This document shows positions 17,340 through 25,719 of a stretch of DNA of 64,000 bases, piece after piece. This DNA comes from Dyadobacter sp. UC 10 (lineage in GTDB: Bacteria > Bacteroidota > Bacteroidia > Cytophagales > Spirosomataceae), in contig NZ_VSRN01000001.1 in NCBI RefSeq assembly GCF_008369915.1, positions 4,956,501 through 5,020,500 of the forward strand, written 5' to 3'. A program made the position numbers and the translations under genes. The notes under the pieces were generated by a model. That model was given only the letters and a program-made list of their open reading frames with translations. It searched no databases and had not been told where the DNA came from. The first letter of the stretch is position 1. Each line of letters opens with the position of its first letter.

Positions 17340-18698
17340 ATGAGCTTGTTTGATTCTTTTTCTCAATTGCGTAATATTTTGAAAACCATCGATCTGGCAG
17401 CGGTCAGCAGGCTTTCGAAAAAGGTTGACCTGAATAAGTTGATGGGAATTGTGTCGAAGATGAGTGAAGAAGACCTGGGCAAGATGCTGAAATTTATGGA
17501 GTCAGGTTCGGGAAAGAAAAAGGCGCCGCCGGTCGTGAATGGGGATTTTTACGAACTTACCGAAACACTTTTGCCAGAAGAAAAGCTGATCCAGCTCAAA
17601 GTGCGGGAGTTCATGGAAACTGAAATAAAGCCGATTGCGAATCATTACTGGAATAATGCACAGTTCCCGATGCACATCATTCCGTTGGTGGCCAAACTGA
17701 ATATTTGCGGACTGACCTACAAGGGTTATGGCTGTGCAGGGATGTCGGCGCTGCTGGAAGGGTTTATCGCCATGGAAATGGCGCGCATTGATTCGTCGAT
17801 CTCAACGTTTTTCGGCGTGCATAGCGGGCTGGCAATGGGCTCCATTTATTTGTGCGGGTCCGAAGAACAGAAGCAATACTGGCTGCCGATTATGCAGCGA
17901 ATGGATATGATAGGGGCTTTCGGTCTGACAGAGCCGGAAGTAGGCTCGGGAGTCGCAGGCGGGCTGACAACTACCTGCAAGAGAAACGGAGACGAATGGG
18001 TGATCAATGGTCAGAAAAAGTGGATCGGCAACGCCACATTTTCTGACATAACGATTATCTGGGCGCGCGATCTGGACGATAATCAGGTGAAGGGTTTTAT
18101 AGTAAGAAAAGAGAACCCCGGTTTCAAAGCGGAGAAAATGCAGGATAAAATGGCGCTTCGCACGGTCCAGAATGCAAAAATTACCCTGACCGAATGCATT
18201 GTTCCGGAATCGGACAGGCTGCAAAATGCCAATTCTTTTAAAGATACCGCCAATGTGCTTCGTATGACGCGGGCGGGCGTTGCCTGGCAGGCAGTAGGCT
18301 GCGGGCGCGGGGCTTATGAGCTTGCATTGAAATACACCATGGAAAGGAAGCAGTTTGGCCGCCCGATTGCGGGTTTCCAGCTCGTACAGGACTTGCTCGT
18401 GACCATGCTCGGCGATTTGACGGCAATGCAGACGATGGTTTTCAGATTGTCGCAATTGCAGGACAGCGGCGTGTTGACAGACGAGCACGCGTCGCTCGCG
18501 AAGGTGTTTTGCACATTGCGCATGCGTTCCATCGTGGACCACGCCCGCGAGCTTTTCGGCGGGAACGGAATATTGCTTGAATACGATATTGCGCGTTTTG
18601 TCGCCGACGCCGAGGCAATTTATTCTTACGAGGGAACCAAGGAGATCAACTCGCTGATCGTCGGAAGGGCGATTACGGGCGAAAGTGCATTTGTCTGA
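17340..18698 (+). CDS. Acyl-CoA dehydrogenase family protein (glutaryl-CoA dehydrogenase-like C terminus)
   Basis: 452 residues from the ATG at 17340; a GTG at 17250 would add 30 unlikely residues. The dehydrogenase covers about 75-452: FGLTEPEVGSG (FAD and substrate loop), WVINGQKKWIGNATF, RTVQNAKITLTECIVP, and the C-terminal YEGTKEINSLIVGRAITG, where the Glu of YEGT is the catalytic base position and the ending resembles glutaryl-CoA dehydrogenase. A helical extension of about 65 residues (LRNILKTIDLAAVSRLSKK...) precedes it and is not part of the standard fold. Cytoplasmic flavoprotein; the substrate is not certain. Confidence 0.9.
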   Translation: MSLFDSFSQLRNILKTIDLAAVSRLSKKVDLNKLMGIVSKMSEEDLGKMLKFMESGSGKKKAPPVVNGDFYELTETLLPEEKLIQLKVREFMETEIKPIANHYWNNAQFPMHIIPLVAKLNICGLTYKGYGCAGMSALLEGFIAMEMARIDSSISTFFGVHSGLAMGSIYLCGSEEQKQYWLPIMQRMDMIGAFGLTEPEVGSGVAGGLTTTCKRNGDEWVINGQKKWIGNATFSDITIIWARDLDDNQVKGFIVRKENPGFKAEKMQDKMALRTVQNAKITLTECIVPESDRLQNANSFKDTANVLRMTRAGVAWQAVGCGRGAYELALKYTMERKQFGRPIAGFQLVQDLLVTMLGDLTAMQTMVFRLSQLQDSGVLTDEHASLAKVFCTLRMRSIVDHARELFGGNGILLEYDIARFVADAEAIYSYEGTKEINSLIVGRAITGESAFV

Positions 18699-18701
18699 GA
18701 A

Positions 18702-20072
18702 TTACAGGGTGCCGGCTTTCATTTTAATCAGCGCTGTTTCCATAGCACCGTGCGGCTGGCCTGTGCGTTTCTGTCGTTCCAAAGCCTTCGTCTGCCACTC
18801 GATCGCCTCATTTTTCCGGCCCAGCTTGTAGAGCAGGTGTGCATAGGTGTCCACGTAGCTGGGGTTTCCGTTAATGGAAGTGTTGTTTTCGTTCAGTAAT
18901 AATGCCTCACTCCATTCCATCGCCAGTTTCGACCACTCCAAAGCTTTTTCCAGGTCTTCTTTGCGGGAAGCCAATTGGTAAAAATGCCACGCCCTGTTGT
19001 TCAGTTCCATGGGATAAAACTGGGACGGGTTGGTAAATTTAAAACTCATAACAGTCACACCATCTTTCATTTTTGGTTTGACAGCCAACATTTTATCTTT
19101 TTCTGCCTGATCAAGTCCTTTCAATGAATCCAGCGAGATGTTTAAATAATATCGTTCAATAAACCGGGCGGCGCGTCTCAGATATTCTGTCGAGTCCCGC
19201 GTGGCATGCAGATAAAAAAGCATATTCTTTTCATATGCTATCTGGCCCTGCTTCGGGTCACGGTCGTACGTGGCCCGGGCAAACCACGCGGCGCCTTCGG
19301 CTAGTACCAGGTCTTTTTTCATGATTGCTTTACGCATGGAGTGGCCAATAATGCCGTTGTTCAGGTTTACCGCTTCCTGAAACGGTACGGATCTGTGAAG
19401 GCTGTCAATTAATTTCCGTGGCGTGAATTCCCTGATCGCCTGGTAGGTTTTGCTGTCGAGCGTGGGGCCTTGCTGGTAAATGAATTTCACTATTCCGAAA
19501 TGTTTCAGGGAATCCGGCGGAAGTTGGGCCGTGTATTCGTCAAGTACTTCACCATTGTCCATATCCAGCTGTTTCAGCATGTCCAGGTACTCTTTCAAAA
19601 ATCCCGTCGACCGGCTACCGGCCTGATATTCTTTCGAATATGCGGTAATACCTTTTTTTCCTTTCCGGCTAATAGCAACATCTGCCTTATCTGAATATAC
19701 AGTCGCATTATTGGTTGATCCGTTTTGCCGTTCCAGAATATTTCCATATGCATCCGCAAATACAGAAATCAGCGATCCCTGCACCTGCAACGTGTCTTTA
19801 ATAGCCTTTCCATTTTCCGTCTCCACATTCAGCCGGATGGATATAAAGTTTTTGGCGAACTTTTCGGTCAGCTGCGAATTGTCAAAACCCTGAGAAGCGA
19901 CTTCGTTGCATTGCTGGCAGGAGTTACTCTCGAAGTGAACGAAAATGAGTTTATCTTCCTTCTGCGCCTGACCCGAAAGCTCCTGCCAGCTCGTACTGCT
20001 GTCGTTAAATTTGATCTGGGAGAAAACATGCTGGGAGCTCAGTGTTAAAAATAGAAATACAAGTGATTTCAT
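18702..20072 (-). CDS. Exported thioredoxin-like protein with C-terminal TPR-like region
   Basis: 456 residues. Signal peptide to about residue 19 (LSSQHVFSQ), then a thioredoxin-fold segment with the active-site-like pair C52-Q-Q-C55 in FESNSCQQCNEVASQGF. The C-terminal half has helical repeats (YPMELNNRAWHFYQLASRK, DTYAHLLYKLGRKNEAIEWQ) typical of TPR-like hairpins. Proteins of this layout act in the periplasm or at the inner membrane as redox or scaffold factors in Bacteroidota; the target is unknown. It converges on the acyl-CoA dehydrogenase with a 3-base gap. A second lipoprotein gene follows the same direction upstream. Confidence 0.8.
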   Translation of the reverse strand: MKSLVFLFLTLSSQHVFSQIKFNDSSTSWQELSGQAQKEDKLIFVHFESNSCQQCNEVASQGFDNSQLTEKFAKNFISIRLNVETENGKAIKDTLQVQGSLISVFADAYGNILERQNGSTNNATVYSDKADVAISRKGKKGITAYSKEYQAGSRSTGFLKEYLDMLKQLDMDNGEVLDEYTAQLPPDSLKHFGIVKFIYQQGPTLDSKTYQAIREFTPRKLIDSLHRSVPFQEAVNLNNGIIGHSMRKAIMKKDLVLAEGAAWFARATYDRDPKQGQIAYEKNMLFYLHATRDSTEYLRRAARFIERYYLNISLDSLKGLDQAEKDKMLAVKPKMKDGVTVMSFKFTNPSQFYPMELNNRAWHFYQLASRKEDLEKALEWSKLAMEWSEALLLNENNTSINGNPSYVDTYAHLLYKLGRKNEAIEWQTKALERQKRTGQPHGAMETALIKMKAGTL

Positions 20073-20111
20073 GGAGAGAGAAATGGTGAGTTCACGCCAA
20101 AAATAGGTTTT

Positions 20112-20825
20112 TTAGTTCAGGTTCAAGCCCACGGCGAGCCCCAGATAAGGTTTGCCCTGGTAAATCCAATGCACCCTGTTTTTATCGAGAAGATGGTCGA
20201 TCCCGCCTACCAGGCCGAAGGTGATCTGGTTCAGCCCCATTAACACCGCAATGCCTTTTGACCATACCAGACCGTCATATTCAATAGAAAGCGCATTATT
20301 GGTTACCCAGGGATTCATGGCAGTGCCTCCCAAACCGGTTACAAAACCCGCCGATATTCCGTAGTGTTTTACATTCTGCGTGATCCTGCCGATGGGGGTT
20401 TTGCTGTATGACAGCCGGTAAATGTCACTTCGATAGCCGAGATACACCACTCCATTCACATTATTACTGAACTGGCTGGGAAAAGATGGCTGGGAAGGGC
20501 GAAATTTCAGCGGCATTGTAAGGATATCAATATCGAAACCATTTTGCCAATACCGGTTGGCACCCAATGTCTTTTTGCCGGCATTATGCGGATAGGTTTT
20601 TTTCTCAATGTCTGTGCTTTTGAGATCCAGCCGCTTCCATCCTTTCTTCAAAGAATATACAACAATCGAGTCTTCGGTATTCTCAATGTAGACTTGTTGC
20701 CTAACCTCTTTGATTTTAGTGTGATAAACGCCGTCAGCGAAATTGAATTTCGGACTGTCTTTGGCGCTTTTGCATCCGTTCAGGATAATCAGAAATACCA
20801 GTGCGATGCAGATGCGGTCAAGCAT
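20112..20825 (-). CDS. Hypothetical lipoprotein
   Basis: 237 residues with a lipoprotein signal (FLIILNGCKSA, Cys 18). The rest is beta-rich: VYHTKIKEVRQQVYIENTED, KKGWKRLDLKSTDIEKK, then a glycine-rich half (YGISAGFVTGLGGTAMNPWV, LGLAVGLNLN at the end) that could be a small barrel or membrane-associated region. I do not recognise the family. It lies 39 bases upstream of the thioredoxin-like gene, in the same direction, and may share its transcript. Confidence 0.65.
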   Translation of the reverse strand: MLDRICIALVFLIILNGCKSAKDSPKFNFADGVYHTKIKEVRQQVYIENTEDSIVVYSLKKGWKRLDLKSTDIEKKTYPHNAGKKTLGANRYWQNGFDIDILTMPLKFRPSQPSFPSQFSNNVNGVVYLGYRSDIYRLSYSKTPIGRITQNVKHYGISAGFVTGLGGTAMNPWVTNNALSIEYDGLVWSKGIAVLMGLNQITFGLVGGIDHLLDKNRVHWIYQGKPYLGLAVGLNLN

Positions 20826-20982
20826 ATATAGTCAGAGAAGTGAGAGATTGCCTACGCGAAAAACGTCATTTCGGGCTGATTTTTTAGGTAAAAAAAGACA
20901 TGCCAGAATTTATTTCATTCAATGTCGCAAAAGCCCCCTTTGATTGCCGGATTTGCACAGCGTTTTCCGGTTAGCGGCAATA

Positions 20983-20990
20983 TAGCTTTG
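20983..20990 (+). promoter_or_regulatory. Possible -7 promoter element (TAGCTTTG)
   Basis: Exact TAnnTTTG match 45 bases before the DoxX-like gene. No well-spaced -33 TTTG is seen; the nearest is at 20952-20955, 27 bases away. Confidence 0.35.
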
Positions 20991-21035
20991 TATCATTCAA
21001 TCGGTTCAAACAAAAACACTTAAACTTTAAAAAAA

Positions 21036-21437
21036 ATGGAAGCTACTATGTTAAATCAGCCCGTAAAAATCCGGTCAGGCAAAGGAGGAGTTCTGGCAGG
21101 AAAGATCATCAGCGTATTGTGCGTCCTGTTCCTGTTGGTCGATGCGATTATGAAAGTAATAAAACATCCAATTTCTATGGAAGGATCTGCCCAGCTAGGC
21201 TGGCCGGTTGATCAGGTCCAGAGCATAGGAATAGCGCTGTTGGTCAGCACGATACTTTACATAATCCCCAGAACTGCTGTTTTGGGAGCGATTTTAGTAA
21301 CCGGGTACCTCGGCGGGGCAATTGCGATCATGGTCCAGGCCGGTCAGCCTTTGTATTTTGCCCTTACATTTGGAATACTAATCTGGGTCGGCCTTGGTCT
21401 GCGGGACGAAAAAGTGAGAAAACTGATTTTTTCCTGA
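21036..21437 (+). CDS. DoxX-like integral membrane protein
   Basis: 133 residues with four hydrophobic segments: about 19-37 (GVLAGKIISVLCVLFLLVDA), 62-80, 84-104 (AVLGAILVTGYLGGAIAI) and 108-125. The pattern LLVDAIMKVIKHP and the GYLGGAIA motif match the DoxX-like family (PF13564). Inner-membrane location is expected. Many members are linked to redox or respiratory roles, but none is proven here. A second start, ATG at 21048, is possible. Confidence 0.82.
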   Translation: MEATMLNQPVKIRSGKGGVLAGKIISVLCVLFLLVDAIMKVIKHPISMEGSAQLGWPVDQVQSIGIALLVSTILYIIPRTAVLGAILVTGYLGGAIAIMVQAGQPLYFALTFGILIWVGLGLRDEKVRKLIFS

Positions 21438-21526
21438 ATCCAGCGAAATCGTGCCGCCGGCCAGAACGACGCGGCGATGACAGTTGCTCATCGTCGCGTT
21501 TGTATTTTGTCGACCGGAACATTTGC

Positions 21527-21534
21527 TATATTTG
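21527..21534 (+). promoter_or_regulatory. Possible -7 promoter element (TATATTTG)
   Basis: Exact TAnnTTTG match 28 bases before the AlkD-like ATG. TTTG copies lie 17 bases (21506-21509) and 24 bases (21499-21502) upstream, on either side of the usual 19-21 spacing. Confidence 0.4.
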
Positions 21535-21561
21535 AGATACCACCATGACACGCTCATCATC

Positions 21562-22320
21562 ATGTCTGACATCCGCCCAGTCGAAAAACCAATTAATCCA
21601 ACAGCCGCCGAATTTTCCCGACAGATGGAATTATACCGGTCACCAGCGGAAGCTATGAAGCTGATGCGGTATTTTAAGACAGGCGAGGGAGAGTATGGGG
21701 AAGGCGATATTTTCATGGGGGTTAGGATGGGACAAATATTCGCTCTTGCCAAAGCCTACCTGGCTATGCCGCTGGAAGAAGTGGAGAAACTTTTACAAAG
21801 TCCGATTCACGAGATACGGACAGGCGCATTGAGTATCATTAATCAGCAAGCCAGAAGTAAAAAAGCCCCGATGGTTCATCGGAAGAAGATGTACGAGCTA
21901 TATCTGCGTAATACCACGCGTATCAATAACTGGGACCTGGTGGATATCTGCGCCCCTCACGTAGTAGGAGGGTATTTGTATCTGTCGGGAGAGCCGAGAG
22001 ATATTTTGTACGAACTCGCGTTATCGGAAAATGTTTGGGAGCGCCGTACAGCTATTGTGAGCACCGGCTATTTCATTAAACAGGGCGATCTTGGAGATAC
22101 TTTTCGAATTTCCGAGCTGCTGCTGAAAGACAAACATGATCTGATCCATAAAGCCACTGGCTGGATGTTACGCAGCGCGGGACAGGTTCACCGCCCGCAA
22201 CTGCTTAACTTCCTCGATAAATATGCCGCCATCATGCCCAGAACGCTTTTACGCTATTCGCTAGAGCATTTCGAACAGCCGCTTCGGAGCCACTATATGG
22301 GGCTCAAAAACGTAAAATGA
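21562..22320 (+). CDS. DNA alkylation repair protein, AlkD-like HEAT-repeat family
   Basis: 252 residues from ATG 21562; the longer open frame would add an implausible Cys/His-rich leader. Helical HEAT-like repeats are present: KLMRYFKTGEGEYGEGDIFM (a common AlkD-family opening), MGQIFALAKAYLAMPLEEVE, NNWDLVDICAPHVVGGYL with the conserved WD..D, and LIHKATGWMLRSAGQV. AlkD glycosylases remove alkylated bases without flipping them. The WD motif is the known catalytic-region signature in the family; activity here is inferred. It converges on the DUF1080 gene with a 3-base gap. Confidence 0.88.
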   Translation: MSDIRPVEKPINPTAAEFSRQMELYRSPAEAMKLMRYFKTGEGEYGEGDIFMGVRMGQIFALAKAYLAMPLEEVEKLLQSPIHEIRTGALSIINQQARSKKAPMVHRKKMYELYLRNTTRINNWDLVDICAPHVVGGYLYLSGEPRDILYELALSENVWERRTAIVSTGYFIKQGDLGDTFRISELLLKDKHDLIHKATGWMLRSAGQVHRPQLLNFLDKYAAIMPRTLLRYSLEHFEQPLRSHYMGLKNVK

Positions 22321-22323
22321 AGT

Positions 22324-23289
22324 TTATTTGGCAGGGGTAATGATAATGTTTCGATATTCAACAGGCCCATGATCACCCTGAATATACAAGGGCCCCGGTT
22401 CGCCTTCGTTGCTATCCAGCGCTCCACCGGTAATACCTGGGATCTCCTGGTTGCTGATCACCGTTTTTCCATTTGCAACCAGTGTGAGCATCCTGCCTAC
22501 CAGCGTAATGTCGAGCGTATTCCACTCACCCGCTTCTTTGGCTACCATTTCGCTTGGCGTTATGAATCCGTAAACGGCCCCCATCTGATCCAGGGCAGGT
22601 TCCATTCCTTTGCTGTCGGTCACCTGCACTTCATATCTTCCGCGCAGATACACACCACTGTTGCTGCCTTTGGGAATGCGAAATTCAATGTGCAGTTTGA
22701 AGTCATTGAATTTTTGATCGGTAATCAGGTTGGCGCCTGATTTTGGGCTGCGCAGAATGCCATTTTCGGCTATCCACTGATTTTCGCCACCCACTGCGTG
22801 CCAACCTTTGATCTCATTGCCAGCTGTCAGTTTGATCGGGGAGCCCCAGGCAGGCATTGCTTTCGGGCGCAGCGAGGGTGCACGGACGCCTTTCCAGGTA
22901 TAAGTTTTTCCGTCCGGAGTGGTCATCGAGCCGGTCAGTGATTCGCCGGACAAGGTTCCCTCTACAGACAGATACTTGTCGCCGCGTTCCCACTGCGGGG
23001 GAATTTCAAATTTGAACTTCCCATCTGCAAAATGTACTTCCGAGATCGGCCGGGCGCTGCCGGAAAATCCGGTAAACTGTCCGACCAGCGTTTTGGTACC
23101 CGAATGCCTCACTTCCAGCCAGGAAGGTGCGGGCTTGCCGGACATGTCGACAGTAATGTCCCAGCGACCTTCAAGTGGGGAGGCGAGTGGTCTGAAAGCT
23201 TCCGCACTGATTTGCATTGTGCAGGCTGAAATGATTGTTAATGTAAGGCAAAAGAGCCTTTTAAGGTTAAGTCGGGATATTTTGATCAT
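22324..23289 (-). CDS. Secreted single-domain DUF1080 protein with extra N-terminal beta domain
   Basis: 321 residues with a signal peptide (FCLTLTIISACTMQISAEA). Residues about 38-135 form an extra beta-rich domain (EGRWDITVDMSGKPAPSWLE, then a GERGDKYLSVEGTLSGESLT-like core and GKTYTWKGVRAP). A DUF1080 domain (about 150-321) follows: EIKGWHAVGGENQWIAENGI, NDFKLHIEFRIPKGSNSGVY, LYIQGDHGPVEYRNI. It differs from the double-domain copy at 9247 in layout and is not next to an oxidoreductase gene. Probable 3-keto-glycoside-type carbohydrate enzyme or binding protein of the cell envelope. Confidence 0.88.
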   Translation of the reverse strand: MIKISRLNLKRLFCLTLTIISACTMQISAEAFRPLASPLEGRWDITVDMSGKPAPSWLEVRHSGTKTLVGQFTGFSGSARPISEVHFADGKFKFEIPPQWERGDKYLSVEGTLSGESLTGSMTTPDGKTYTWKGVRAPSLRPKAMPAWGSPIKLTAGNEIKGWHAVGGENQWIAENGILRSPKSGANLITDQKFNDFKLHIEFRIPKGSNSGVYLRGRYEVQVTDSKGMEPALDQMGAVYGFITPSEMVAKEAGEWNTLDITLVGRMLTLVANGKTVISNQEIPGITGGALDSNEGEPGPLYIQGDHGPVEYRNIIITPAK

Positions 23290-23444
23290 AACTATTAGAA
23301 TTAAGAACGGTCAATTTATGGATAAAAATTGAGAAAGTAGCTGCTACTTCGCCTGCTCAGAGCTTTATAGATGCTTCAAAATTTTGGCTACGTGCATATT
23401 CCTGAAAGAGCTGAATAATTCTTTTTTTCGGACCAGAACTTGGT

Positions 23445-23452
23445 TATTTTTG
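23445..23452 (+). promoter_or_regulatory. Possible -7 promoter element (TATTTTTG)
   Basis: Matches TAnnTTTG 20 bases before the histidine kinase gene. A T-rich block at 23422-23428 lies where the -33 element should be (19 bases), but reads TTTT instead of TTTG. Confidence 0.35.
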
Positions 23453-23471
23453 AAAAACTACGTTTCCCCGA

Positions 23472-24710
23472 ATGAGCAACCTTGATAGCAATTTACTGAA
23501 CGATATTGCGAGAATTGAACAGATATCTATCGTACCCACCATGTTGGAGGTAATTTGCCGTACTACCGGGATGGGCTTTGCAGCGATCGCTAGAGTAACA
23601 GAGGATAAGTGGGTGGCTTGCAGTGTAAGGGATGAAATTGAATTTGGACTCAAACCAGGCGGTGAGCTGGTACTGGAGACGACGATCTGTAATGAAATAC
23701 GATCAAACCGGGAGGCTGTCGTGATCGATAATGTTGACCGGGATCCAAACTTTTGCCAGCACCATACACCCAAAATGTACGGGTTTAAAAGCTACATTTC
23801 TGTCCCGATTATTTTAAAAAACGGTAAGTTCTTTGGTACATTATGCGCAATCGACCCCAGACCGGCCGTATTGAGTGACATTAAGATAACGGGCATGTTT
23901 AACATGTTTGTCGATTTGATCGCATTCCATTTGCAGAGTATCGAGTCTGTTGAGAGAACCAGGCAAACACTCAACGAAGTCAACCACCAGCTCGCCGACT
24001 CAATTAATATTAATAATCAGTTCCAATTCATCTCCAATCACAACCTTCAGGAACCACTTCGTAAGATGCGTGTTTTTTCGGGAATGATGCTGAATGCTGT
24101 GGACAAGAATGAGCTGGACAAAGTGAAGGCTTACGCCGCCAGAGTTGATTCCTGTGCTGCGGAATTTTCTGCGATCGTGACAGAACTCTCGGACTTTACG
24201 GAATTATTTAATGAAACAAATTTTGAAACGGTCGATTTAAATCAGGTAGTGTCTGACGTTTCGGGATTGCTGTCTTTGCTTTTGGAAACCACAAATACTC
24301 AGATAACCTTTGAAAATCTTCCAACGATAACAGCAAATCGTTTTCAGATGGAGCAACTTTTCCGTAATCTCGTCACCAACTCGATTCAATATGCAAAGGG
24401 AGGGGGGCAGCATTTAATCCACATTCATCCGGGAAAAAATGAAAATGAAATTGCGGAAAGGAATGGTCAACAAAAAATGAACCATGTGCTTAAAATCGTG
24501 ATAGAGGACAATGGCAGAGGTTTTTCACAAGTGCAGCTGCAAAAGATCTTCAATATTTTTTCAAAATTTCCTGATTACAAAAACGGGCAAACGGAAGGAC
24601 ATTCCCTTGCCTATTGCCGCAAGATCGTTAATAACCACGGCGGCCACATCAAAGCTGAATCTGCGGAAGGAAAAGGGACTGTCTTTTCGATAACGCTGCC
24701 TCGTAAATGA
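23472..24710 (+). CDS. GAF-domain sensor histidine kinase
   Basis: 412 residues, no membrane segment, so a soluble sensor. A GAF domain (about 20-155: MGFAAIARVTEDKWVACSV, NRE.VVIDNVDRDP, YISVPIILKNGKFFGTLCAI), a short coiled linker, then the dimerisation helix with FISNHNLQEPLRKMR (His 190) and an HATPase domain with N box NLVTNSIQYAKGG (about 300), G1 IEDNGRGFS and C-terminal GKGTVFSITLPRK. The GAF probably senses a small molecule, light via a bilin, or redox state; the key chromophore residue cannot be assigned. No response regulator is adjacent; a lone one lies at 26649. Confidence 0.93.
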   Translation: MSNLDSNLLNDIARIEQISIVPTMLEVICRTTGMGFAAIARVTEDKWVACSVRDEIEFGLKPGGELVLETTICNEIRSNREAVVIDNVDRDPNFCQHHTPKMYGFKSYISVPIILKNGKFFGTLCAIDPRPAVLSDIKITGMFNMFVDLIAFHLQSIESVERTRQTLNEVNHQLADSININNQFQFISNHNLQEPLRKMRVFSGMMLNAVDKNELDKVKAYAARVDSCAAEFSAIVTELSDFTELFNETNFETVDLNQVVSDVSGLLSLLLETTNTQITFENLPTITANRFQMEQLFRNLVTNSIQYAKGGGQHLIHIHPGKNENEIAERNGQQKMNHVLKIVIEDNGRGFSQVQLQKIFNIFSKFPDYKNGQTEGHSLAYCRKIVNNHGGHIKAESAEGKGTVFSITLPRK

Positions 24711-24717
24711 ACTTTCC

Positions 24718-24975
24718 CTATAATCCCCTGCCTGTCTTGTGCTGCAATTCGTCGATCCTTTTGGAAGCCTCTGCTTTGGTTAATGTGCTGTCAAATTCAA
24801 CGCCTGCCTCATCGGACAGCGTTTTGAGGTAAGACTGTTGCGCACCGGTCATAGGCTCGTCGCCGGTTGTCCATTCATCTGGATTTTTGACGGTGTTTGA
24901 TCCCTTGATCTCCGCATTTTCGGTAGTAGTGGCATTCTCTTTACCCGCCTGGTTGTTTTTCTCGTTAGCAGCCAT
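24718..24975 (-). CDS. DUF3072-family small hydrophilic protein
   Basis: 85 residues from the ATG at 24975. A longer open frame up to 25059 would begin in unlikely hydrophobic sequence. The N-terminal half is Asn/Lys/Glu-rich and looks disordered. The C-terminal half is the DUF3072 pattern: WTTGDEPMTGAQQSYLKTLS, then AGVEFDSTLTKAEASKRIDE. The family is found in many bacteria; its function is unknown. It converges on the histidine kinase with a 7-base gap. Confidence 0.85.
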   Translation of the reverse strand: MAANEKNNQAGKENATTTENAEIKGSNTVKNPDEWTTGDEPMTGAQQSYLKTLSDEAGVEFDSTLTKAEASKRIDELQHKTGRGL

Positions 24976-25059
24976 TTTTGTTGATGTTTTTAAGTTGGGT
25001 ATCAAAAAAACCGAGCCAGTCGGAGCTATCGGATAAGATACATCAAGCAGGGACAGCAT

Positions 25060-25107
25060 AAAAAGGCCTCCGGCAGCTATGCAATGAATGCGTAGCCGCC
25101 GGAGGTT
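25060..25107 (-). terminator. Terminator hairpin after the VOC gene
   Basis: CCTCCGGC (25067-25074) pairs with GCCGGAGG (25098-25105). Inner bases AGCTATGC/GCGTAGC extend the stem around an AATGAAT loop. On the minus strand a run of five T follows (A at 25060-25064). It lies 22 bases past the VOC gene's stop. Confidence 0.8.
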
Positions 25108-25129
25108 TTCCGATTATCTGTCTTTGTCG

Positions 25130-25558
25130 TTAATCTTGCTTGGGATAATTGATCATCCAGCCGATACCGAACTTATCATGGAAGCTTCCGAAATAGTCGC
25201 CCCAGAAAGTATCTTCCATTGCCATTTCAATTTCTCCGCCTGCCGATAATCCTGTGAACAGCCGGTCGGCCTCCTCGCGGTTCTCTGTAAAAACGGAAAT
25301 ATAGGAATGGTTGCCGGTGTTAAGTTTATGGCCCATGGAAGGCAGGATATCTGATGCCATTAAAATATCGCCGTCTTTCCCGATCGGCAGTGAAATATGC
25401 ATGAGCCGGCCTTTCTCATTTTCAGCAAGCTGCTCTGCGCCGGGCATGTCCGACATTCTGTGAACCGAGGAAAATTCTCCGCCTAAGACAGATTTATAAA
25501 AGTCGAAAGCCTCTTCCGTGTTACCGTCGAAATTGAGGTAGGTGTTTATTTTAGCCAT
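25130..25558 (-). CDS. VOC-family (PhnB/glyoxalase-like) protein
   Basis: 142 residues from ATG 25558; a TTG at 25585 would add nine residues. PhnB-type VOC fold: KINTYLNFDGNTEEAFDFYK, FSSVHRMSDMPGAEQ, GRLMHISLPIGKDGDILMASD, and the C-terminal FWGDYFGSFHDKFGIGWMIN. These proteins are usually annotated as glyoxalase or bleomycin-resistance-like, but most have no proven substrate. The related gene at 29796 shares the final DKFGI.WM motif. Followed by a good terminator. Confidence 0.9.
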   Translation of the reverse strand: MAKINTYLNFDGNTEEAFDFYKSVLGGEFSSVHRMSDMPGAEQLAENEKGRLMHISLPIGKDGDILMASDILPSMGHKLNTGNHSYISVFTENREEADRLFTGLSAGGEIEMAMEDTFWGDYFGSFHDKFGIGWMINYPKQD

Positions 25559-25719
25559 GACGAAAATAAGGTTAGTTGTTTTCAAAATGATTTTGATACG
25601 TCAAAACTACTGGGTCCGGAAGCTTTAAATCATCCTCGGAAAGGACATCTTGAGGGGGCGTGCGAGACAACATTGCTTAATTTTTACTAAAATTGCCTGT
25701 TCTAAATGGAATCTCAGTC

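Noticed and set aside
17802..18542. 246-codon minus-strand open frame within the acyl-CoA dehydrogenase gene
   Set aside because: Cys/His-rich with no fold-like pattern; mirrors the codon usage of the real gene on the other strand.
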